The position numbers and the translations under genes are program-made. A DNA stretch of 64,000 bases from Plasmodium brasilianum. Its lineage: Eukaryota > Apicomplexa > Aconoidasida > Haemosporida > Plasmodiidae. The stretch is from positions 1,420,130 to 1,484,129 of the forward strand of contig NC_090122.1 in assembly GCF_023973825.1 (NCBI RefSeq), given 5' to 3'. Of the stretch, positions 57,801-64,000 are shown one piece after another. The notes beneath the pieces were generated by a model, which worked only from the letters and a program-made list of their open reading frames with translations, had not been told where the DNA came from and ran no database searches. Position 1 is the stretch's first letter. Every line of letters begins with the position of its first letter.

Positions 57801-60800
57801 AATCATTTAAGTAAGAGAGGGATGCAATCTGAGTACTTGGGTTCATCGCATCAATCTGCCCATTTAAATAGAGCATCTGCTTCGAAGGAAAGCATTTTTC
57901 GAACATGCATCCAAAGGACACATGCCAACCTCATGAACGCAGATAAGGTCAACTTATACGGAACTATATCAAAAAAAGACGAAGAACCATTATTTGGAAA
58001 TAATTTACTCAGAAATGATTCGTTCAAGAACAAGTATAATAACCATAATTTTAGAGAAAGGATCTATACAAGCAATAAGGATTTGGGAACCGGTAGTCTT
58101 AAAAAGGTTAATATGATTATTAAGAAGAATGTGAAAGATCAGTTGACAAATCCGAGCACATTTCATGGCTACAATTATAGTAGTAGGAGTGGAAATTTAC
58201 AGGTGCAAGACAGTAGAGAAAATTTTAATTTCGTCCATGATAGTGTTCCTAGTTATATAACACAAAACACAAGTATCAACACAGTTAAAAAAGCTAACAT
58301 TGTAGGGACTAATCAGATGTATATGAATTGCGCAAAAATGAATGGAATGAAGGAAAGAAATTTTTCTTCTCAGAATGTTCATAATAATTTAATAGGAAAA
58401 AATGAGTTACCTACAGAATATATAAGACCATCTGAAAATAATTTCATTCCAAATGAACATGTTAATATTATTGGAGGTACAAATTTAAATAGGGGTATAT
58501 GTCCAGCATATGGGGGATGCCATAAAAGGGCATTATGTTTACAAAATGGCAGATCACCATTAAATCATATGATGGTTAAGTGTAACCTTTTTCAATGCAT
58601 TAAGTATGCAAAGGATAAACAATACATGTATAACAGTACTAATAAATGTAAAAATGAATACATGAAAAACAATTTAAGCATTCCTTTAAATTATCTAAGA
58701 AATAAAAACTTGCAAAAAGTGCACGGGTACGTGTCAATGCCTCAGGCGTATGTACGTCTTGCGAGAAGCCAGGGGCATGTGGACGCTCCTGATACTCCGT
58801 TAAACATATGTGGTGAGGGGGATCATAGTAATTATTACATCAATGGTGTATATAATAGCAATATATATAGAAATGTGCACAGTGATGTGTATAGTGATTT
58901 GCATAGAGATGCACATAATAGTGCAAACAGTAGTACACAATATAATACTCATAATGATATACATGGTGTTGACAAAGTGTATACTGTCCAACGGGAAGAA
59001 GGTGTAAACCGATTGAGCGTATCGAGGCTGAGCGCCGAGGGGTTAGGAGCCTACCAAGATTGCTACACAAGAGACGGTAAGAGATATAAAAACGACATTG
59101 ACCTTGGCTCTAATTACCTTTATATTAATAGTAACAATAGTAGTAAAAATAGTAGTAACAATAGTAGTAACTATAGTAATAACAATGATAGTAATAATAA
59201 TAGAGATGGTAATAGCAATAGTAATAATAGCAATAGTAACAATAACAATGATAATAACAACAATAGTAATGGCATTATTCATGGTAACTACGGCCGTGAT
59301 GATGCAAAGAGGCGATGTTACTTAAATCCTGGTGATAACAAGTATAACATTTCTCAAGAGCATTTGAGACAGCGTAGTGAATGTGCTTTAGCTAATAATC
59401 ATTTCAACGAAATTTTGAATACATCTCTCAGAGCTAATTCAATGAATGAAGAGATGATGAGAACATGCAAAAATGAAAAAACATATTTTCCTGTAAGAGA
59501 GAAAAATCGCAAAGACATGTTAAAAAATTATTTAATTAACGAGAGCCATATTGAACGTTGTACTACCAACAATATAAAACAATTCGCTCTTCATAATAAT
59601 GAGCATAACATCTACAGCAGTTGTAATAAATATTACAATAAAGAGGAATCAGGAAATATTTGTACCAATGATAATACCTATGAGATGGAAGATTCCCTAT
59701 GGGTAGCCAATAATTCTACTATTGAAAAAGATACACATAATTATGATCATCATAACAATTATATACATAACTTTGAAGCTAACAACCCAATTACAGAGGA
59801 GTGCATGTATTTCAAGTCGGAAGAGATCTCGCACCTATTGGCGGATGGGGGAAAGGACAGTGAAGCGGAAAATAAAAGGGATAGTGAAGAGGAAAACGGA
59901 AAGGTCAATGAAGAGGAAAACAGGAAGGCCAGTGAAGAGGAAAACAGGAAGGTCAGTGAAGACGAAAACAGGAAGGCCAGTGAAGAGGTAATCAAAAAGG
60001 GTCGTAGCGAGAAGAGTAAAAAACATAGTAATGCCTCTCACATTTCGAACGATATATTTGCCGATTATCAAAATAATGTACGAGAAAGGAGCAGTGCGGC
60101 GTACCTAGAAAATTACAATGATAATTTATACAAAGGAAACTATTGCAGTAAGCAAAATGAGGGGAGCAGCCTGATGAGGGCATCGCAATGCTACCGTGCT
60201 AGTTCGAGCAACGCTATTATTATTCGTGGCAACAACAGTAGTCTAATTAGCAGCAACTTTGACGATTATAGTAGTGGTAATAATAGTATGATGAAGTTTC
60301 ACAGTTGCACTCAGTTGACCACACTTAGGGGAACCTTGAAAAGAGAAAAAATATCAAACGGTACATTTAACACCAAGCGGAAGGGTAAAACGCTTAAAAA
60401 GAAGTTGACAAAGAAAGAGGGTATAGTTAAGGATAAGAGAATGAGTAGTATTGGAAAAGAGAAAAGTAGCTATGCTATAAAGAATAGAAATTATTCGAGC
60501 GAAAAACAGGAAAAAGTGGAAGTTTTAAAAAAGGCGAGTATAGTAATTACAGACGAAAATTTAAAAACAAAACAAAACAAAACAAAACAAGTGAAAGGAG
60601 TGAAAAAAATAAAAGTTTTAAAAAAGAAAGCTTCAAAAAATGTAGCTGAAAAGGACAAAATGTGTCAAGTAAAAAAAAAAAAAAAAAAAAAAAATAGTAA
60701 TAATAATCATGATAATGATAATAATAATATTAATAATAATAATAATGATAATTGTGAGGATACTATTATTAATTACAAAAAAGAAAGTATAATGAGTTCA

Positions 60801-62588
60801 AGCAACTCGATGTACATCCTTAACAAATTAAAAAATGAAGAGAAAGATGTTGTTACAAGAAAGAAGATTGAAAAGGGATGGGGGAAACGTAACCGATTTA
60901 ACATAGAAAAAGAAGCGTGCTCTAGTACGTGTGTTAAATGGAAAAGTCGTAATATTAAGAGGAACCTTTCTAGCACTTCTAACAAGATAAAAAGAAAATG
61001 CAGTTATGAAAAAAGTGGCTCAGGTTTGGGTTCTAGTCCAAGTTCCGGGAAAGCTTTGCATGATGAGAACGGAACACCCATCTTGAGTTGTAAAGTAGAA
61101 AAGGAATATACAACAGGGAGCGTAAGGAAAGTGCAAAAAAAAAGAATAGAAGCCAAGGACGGAGAAGGTAAAGAAGTAGGGCGAAAAAACGTAGAACGCA
61201 AGGTAGTATCATTAGGGAATTCCTCTAAAGCTCACATAGGTACAAATAAAAAAAAAAAAATAACTAATATATTACAAATAAGTAAAGAACAAAACCAGGT
61301 GTGTGATAGTAGTAAGCAGAAAGAAGAATTATGCCTAAATATAATAAATCATAAGGAAGCTAAGTGTATAGATAAGGTGTATTATAGTCCATCTTTTTCG
61401 AATATAAAGGCATATAACGGATCAAGAATTATAAGGGGGTCTCCATCAAAAGAGAGGTCTGCATTGATACTTAAGGACTGCAATAGTAGAAGTAGAAGCA
61501 GCATAAACAATAAGAACATACAATCAGTGGCTAATAAGGAGGTTACGAGAAGTGCAGGTAGGGAAAAAAATAACAAAGAACAAGCCGCTTTAAAAAAAAA
61601 TGATGAAAAAATATGTTCTTTAAATAAAATGGAAATGCCAATTATTCTCGAGTTTGATCATTTTCACGAGGACGTTAAAAAAATGAACCACATATTAAGT
61701 AACTCAAACAATAGTAATTTTTTAAATCTACTAAAATTAGAAGATTTAATATCTATTGAAAAAAAATTTATTAACAATAATGTGTATATTAATAAGCATA
61801 TAATAACATCTAACGCTAAAAGGGGTAAATCGGACGGACAACGTGGTAGGGGCGGCGCTAGCGGAAGTGACAGTGGAAATGATAACCGTAGTAACAATTG
61901 CTGTGATAGCCGCTGTGATAACCGCAGTGATAACCGCAGTGATAACCGCAGTGATAACCGCTGTGATAGCCGCTGTGATAACCGCAGTGATAACTGCTGT
62001 GATAACCGCTGTGATAACCGCAGTGATAGCCGCTGTGATAACCGCAGTGATAACTGCTGTGGTATCGTGTATGACAGCAATTTTAGTATCGTTTATTTAG
62101 AACAAGATATGATATACTTAAAGAAAAAATTGCTAAGAACTATTTTGCGCATATTATTAACTGATACCTACACATTCAACGAAATTAAAATAACTATTGT
62201 GTTGCTAACTTTTTTTATTTCCATAGAAGATCATAGAACAATTTGTGCGAGTTTGTATCCCTTGTCATTGATTAATAATTTGATACAAAAATTCAAATTA
62301 AAAATTCATAAAAAAATAAAAAGAGAAAAAAAAAGGAGTGATTTAACCAGTGGTCAAGGTAATATTAGTAACCTGTATTCTCATACAAATATTTCGAAAA
62401 ACATACCCTTTAGTTATCTCTTTATTTGCGATGGGAAAAACTACATATGCATTAATGACAACTCGTTAAGGGGAAAATCGTATAAAACCAAAATAAAGTT
62501 AAACAACTTATTAGGGTATTACCACTATATCAATTTAAATCGATTAACGTACTACCTCGAACGAGCGGGTCACAACGCCAAAAAGTAG
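54894..62588 (+). CDS. Very large low-complexity protein, function unknown
   Basis: A single-exon 2,564-aa protein starting at an ATG in the context AACAAAATG. Most of it is Asn/Ser/Lys-rich and probably disordered, with a highly charged N-terminus (acidic Glu/Asp/Lys block about residues 65-90) and many Asn runs. Visible repeats are a Lys/Glu unit containing EENRKASE (about 1,650-1,700), a Lys run near 1,925, and a four-residue Cys-containing repeat of the DNRSDNRC type (about 2,329-2,385). Two hydrophobic helical stretches without low complexity near the C-terminus (about 2,270-2,310 and 2,400-2,470, including a block starting IVYLEQDMIYLKKKLLRTIL) are the likeliest conserved core. There is no signal peptide and no catalytic motif that I recognise. 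Basic clusters suggest a nuclear protein, but this is a guess. Confidence 0.8.
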   Translation: MLKKTFHENANKYTKENKARSKSISFFSFFKKRKKRDSLYESVISTDNDSYVERSRDDKKKGEERREEKEEDEDEENEEEKKEEQEEQEVDVRGRKKKKLQDEHVSVGMKKRENNEVISKLIDNYSRSCSNNISNIDSNKSRNNSSDKSRNNSNNGNCSSEHAMNYRAYKMENSKVKKKRESFFQKINILQKFKNNKIKKAASSFLNLHSEYISAEKGNEEVLKTSYIGKKESRQKGLEIFYSMKKLKSYSIKDDFITLKHKAQLLKNSISFSNKRKGCKGKLSAKSKNCTTEGTTTNEYNTNGLPSNNVHSMITNVNTVKSDKGIYDKRENYSHSGRNHLLETDGTGKRDTRKIHRRVCDRSKKDAYHNNGKHAGRVQKEYVFDQFSDVEIWVEDNIYNKGTKMKDEDNKNERIFNSDCNVSNINDYLYHDGIRDEDSYISTNSNEYHKVMNSSQRKNDNLNYNNDLVTYRKCEMERMGKKKKKKKWKKRGEGRTSKGIDGSGTSEGSERSPESGGREEKIERKYESSFSPKNEYKEIANAVCTISNSWSIPSNNVAYKKEEGTEHSSCDMNNINSVHDEESKENIQRCQYKNILKTSDNPIFTVKKTNYANSRKLAECMNSRRNVSEKEIILKLMYNNNGIYFNQDEHIGSTPHLKGAKNAQVLRSDKTEKMMLNNNHLCKIVNTKERINLNKDVMEFNRKLSRDSNNRMKNITSSNNEEAHEHSSSRRIYINCYEDTNSGHVAKKDTSMNNGVDKSNTHLREYEPTHQKCVNSNRSRSNSNENIRGSGNDMINSEKIERVRSSIIDKYLINPLYNLFAQSKEVTNYANISSMEGNTPNQHRDKYYTNELQKTYKTMYDIYDAPNIGWFGCNRSLSSSSRRTTANYSLNRNTHCNSLIKQNFNYDFISCIRNNATYQKKIVLKNTNEKAQVDKAGKCMNIKCFNNHFFQGEKVPQEFMNKSITMNNLNHLSKRGMQSEYLGSSHQSAHLNRASASKESIFRTCIQRTHANLMNADKVNLYGTISKKDEEPLFGNNLLRNDSFKNKYNNHNFRERIYTSNKDLGTGSLKKVNMIIKKNVKDQLTNPSTFHGYNYSSRSGNLQVQDSRENFNFVHDSVPSYITQNTSINTVKKANIVGTNQMYMNCAKMNGMKERNFSSQNVHNNLIGKNELPTEYIRPSENNFIPNEHVNIIGGTNLNRGICPAYGGCHKRALCLQNGRSPLNHMMVKCNLFQCIKYAKDKQYMYNSTNKCKNEYMKNNLSIPLNYLRNKNLQKVHGYVSMPQAYVRLARSQGHVDAPDTPLNICGEGDHSNYYINGVYNSNIYRNVHSDVYSDLHRDAHNSANSSTQYNTHNDIHGVDKVYTVQREEGVNRLSVSRLSAEGLGAYQDCYTRDGKRYKNDIDLGSNYLYINSNNSSKNSSNNSSNYSNNNDSNNNRDGNSNSNNSNSNNNNDNNNNSNGIIHGNYGRDDAKRRCYLNPGDNKYNISQEHLRQRSECALANNHFNEILNTSLRANSMNEEMMRTCKNEKTYFPVREKNRKDMLKNYLINESHIERCTTNNIKQFALHNNEHNIYSSCNKYYNKEESGNICTNDNTYEMEDSLWVANNSTIEKDTHNYDHHNNYIHNFEANNPITEECMYFKSEEISHLLADGGKDSEAENKRDSEEENGKVNEEENRKASEEENRKVSEDENRKASEEVIKKGRSEKSKKHSNASHISNDIFADYQNNVRERSSAAYLENYNDNLYKGNYCSKQNEGSSLMRASQCYRASSSNAIIIRGNNSSLISSNFDDYSSGNNSMMKFHSCTQLTTLRGTLKREKISNGTFNTKRKGKTLKKKLTKKEGIVKDKRMSSIGKEKSSYAIKNRNYSSEKQEKVEVLKKASIVITDENLKTKQNKTKQVKGVKKIKVLKKKASKNVAEKDKMCQVKKKKKKKNSNNNHDNDNNNINNNNNDNCEDTIINYKKESIMSSSNSMYILNKLKNEEKDVVTRKKIEKGWGKRNRFNIEKEACSSTCVKWKSRNIKRNLSSTSNKIKRKCSYEKSGSGLGSSPSSGKALHDENGTPILSCKVEKEYTTGSVRKVQKKRIEAKDGEGKEVGRKNVERKVVSLGNSSKAHIGTNKKKKITNILQISKEQNQVCDSSKQKEELCLNIINHKEAKCIDKVYYSPSFSNIKAYNGSRIIRGSPSKERSALILKDCNSRSRSSINNKNIQSVANKEVTRSAGREKNNKEQAALKKNDEKICSLNKMEMPIILEFDHFHEDVKKMNHILSNSNNSNFLNLLKLEDLISIEKKFINNNVYINKHIITSNAKRGKSDGQRGRGGASGSDSGNDNRSNNCCDSRCDNRSDNRSDNRSDNRCDSRCDNRSDNCCDNRCDNRSDSRCDNRSDNCCGIVYDSNFSIVYLEQDMIYLKKKLLRTILRILLTDTYTFNEIKITIVLLTFFISIEDHRTICASLYPLSLINNLIQKFKLKIHKKIKREKKRSDLTSGQGNISNLYSHTNISKNIPFSYLFICDGKNYICINDNSLRGKSYKTKIKLNNLLGYYHYINLNRLTYYLERAGHNAKK
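61888..62062 (+). repeat. 12-bp coding repeat with cysteines
   Basis: About 14 copies of GATAACCGCAGT and variants (GATAGCCGCTGT, GATAACTGCTGT), coding for Asp-Asn/Ser-Arg/Cys-Ser/Cys. Single-base differences switch Ser or Arg to Cys, so the array is unusually Cys-rich for a low-complexity tract. Confidence 0.93.
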
Positions 62589-63049
62589 GCAGCCCCTTTT
62601 GTGCAATGTTAAGCATGGCAACTTGGGACATCCACGTTTTGTCTATTTCTATTTCTATTTCTATTTCATTTTATTGTATTATACTGTACTATACTGTATT
62701 ATACTTAAGTGTATCTCATTTTATGGTGATATATTTTTCTTTATTTTATTTTATTTTATTTCTCTTTTTAAAATTTAGCTACACATATGACTGCATATCT
62801 GTGTTATCTGATTTACACAAAAAAGGAAAAAAATAAATTGAGAATATTTAATAAATACATATAATATAATTAAAGGGGGGAAGTTTTTTTTAAAAAAAAA
62901 AAAGAATAATCCTGATTTGATTTATTAAAATAATTAATTTGTTTTTACGTATGTATTAAAAAAGTTCACAGTCTGGACATATGTATATTTGTGCATTTCC
63001 ATATACTTATCTATCTATATTTGTATATCGGTCTGTATATACATGGACC

Positions 63050-63080
<31 letters not shown>

Positions 63081-63147
63081 TTCTTTGTTCTTTTTTTTTT
63101 TTCATGATAAAACAACAGTATGTATAACATGCAGTAACTACCAACTT
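62589..63147. other. Convergent intergenic gap
   Basis: 559 bp between convergent genes. It has TTTCTA and TATAC/TGTAT short repeats (about 62,640-62,705), a TTTTA array (about 62,735-62,760), a run of six G at 62,875 and an AT tract at about 63,050-63,075. No further gene seen. Confidence 0.65.
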
Positions 63148-64000
63148 TCACGTTTTCCTCTTTCTGAACACTCCTTTTTTCATTCCCCATGAATTATGCT
63201 CACCCTTCTTCACACGCTGCATACCGTATGTTTTGTTTAAATTGTATTTTAGCACCAAGCCGAATTTTGTATCCAAGTAGTTACTCTGTTAGAACGGGAG
63301 AAAAAAAAAAAAATAAATAAAAAATAAAAAGTTATGTAATATGCAAAACGTAATAGACAAAATGTACAATGTTAAACGCCCTTTTGCATTTTGTGTAGCC
63401 TTCAAATTTTAAACTGGTGAAAATTGTACACAATATTAGGAAGGTTATACGTACGTATACATATGCGAATGCCACAAATGGAAGGAAAAATCTTACCTTG
63501 TCTAATTTTTCTTCTATTTTTCTAAATCCTTCCTTAATTTTGCCAATATTCGCTTCCTGTAAATGCACATTATTTTTACATAATACTTTATATACACATA
63601 TGTACACAGATATGCCCAGATATACACACCCATAAATATACTGTGAAGTTCTAGCAGTGCATTATTAGCCCTGAACTATATATCCAACATATCACATGTT
63701 TATCTTCCTATTACCAAAATTTTGAAATCTAAGTAGTTTAGAAACATCAGAGGACGCTTTGCAAAATCACAAACGCACAAAACTGTTTCAGTAGGAATCT
63801 TTTCATTATTTGAGTTCATCTAAGAAAAAAAAAAAAAAAAAAATACAAAGGAGTGCAACACTGAAGCAGCATTCTAAGTAACAGTCGAACTAATGTATAG
63901 AAAGGTTAACCCATAATGAAATACAACTCAAAAAAAAAAAAAAAAAAAATTACCAAAGGCTTGACTATGTTCGAAATTTCGCTGTCAAATTTTGAGTCCC
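63148..64000 (-). CDS. 3' part of a multi-exon conserved gene (runs off right edge)
   Basis: Four exons read on the minus strand: 64,000-63,954 (partial), 63,819-63,715, 63,556-63,497 and 63,285-63,148. Introns (134, 158 and 211 bp) use GTAATT, GTAATA and GTAAGA donors and TTCTTAG, TTACAG and CTAACAG acceptors. All junctions are phase 0 and the frame stays open to the TGA at 63,148. The deduced C-terminus includes SEISNIVKPL, then TVLCVCDFAKRPLMFLNYLD, then NIGKIKEGFRKIEEKLDK, then YLDTKFGLVLKYN, ending in a basic KKGVFRKRKT. This is about 116 residues of non-repetitive, protein-like sequence. The exons are too short to appear as long ORFs. I do not recognise the family. Confidence 0.72.

Overview
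The window is nuclear DNA from a malaria parasite (Plasmodium). The base composition is strongly A+T-rich. Intergenic DNA is full of poly(A)/poly(T) runs, (AT)n tracts and short minisatellites, and the proteins carry Asn, Lys, Ser and acidic low-complexity insertions. A complete apical membrane antigen 1 gene (ama1) lies at 11,507-13,195, in the gene order familiar from P. falciparum chromosome 11: CDC50, AMA1, two conserved genes, an FHA protein, an RNA uracil-5-methyltransferase, a secreted protein, HSP70-3 and PDI-11. AMA1 is 562 aa, not the 622 aa of P. falciparum, so the species is probably outside Laverania. A P. malariae- or P. ovale-like species is my best guess; I cannot settle it from sequence alone.

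Layout, left to right. 1-2,566 (-): 5' part of a large low-complexity protein that runs off the left edge. 6,804-7,904 (+): CDC50/LEM3 flippase subunit. 11,507-13,195 (+): AMA1. 15,089-16,599 (+, two exons): conserved unknown. 16,948-18,780 (-): conserved unknown, probably alpha-helical. 19,962-23,045 (+, two exons): an unusual protein that I read as NADAR-like + FHA + RRM-like + RS-rich tail. 25,562-28,347 (+, two exons): TRM2-type RNA uracil-C5 methyltransferase. 29,834-33,992 (+, two exons): secreted repeat-rich protein. 37,877-39,868 (+): mitochondrial HSP70-3. 42,459-43,730 (-): PDI-11-like protein with two monothiol active-site motifs. 47,058-52,997 (+): RRP12-like ribosome-biogenesis factor. 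54,894-62,588 (+): very large low-complexity protein of unknown function. 63,148-64,000 (-): a four-or-more-exon gene that runs off the right edge; its exons are too short to show as long ORFs.

These genes do not form a pathway. They are independent single-gene units, as usual for Plasmodium, separated by 0.35-4 kb of A+T-rich DNA. I saw no tRNA, rRNA, CRISPR array, transposon or centromere-like block. The most interesting item is the NADAR/FHA/RRM/RS architecture at 19,962-23,045; its NADAR-like part appears to have lost signature residues. Next are the monothiol PDI and several candidate short spliced genes (40,308-40,634, 41,714-42,152 and the minus strand at 53,233-53,333) in otherwise empty gaps.
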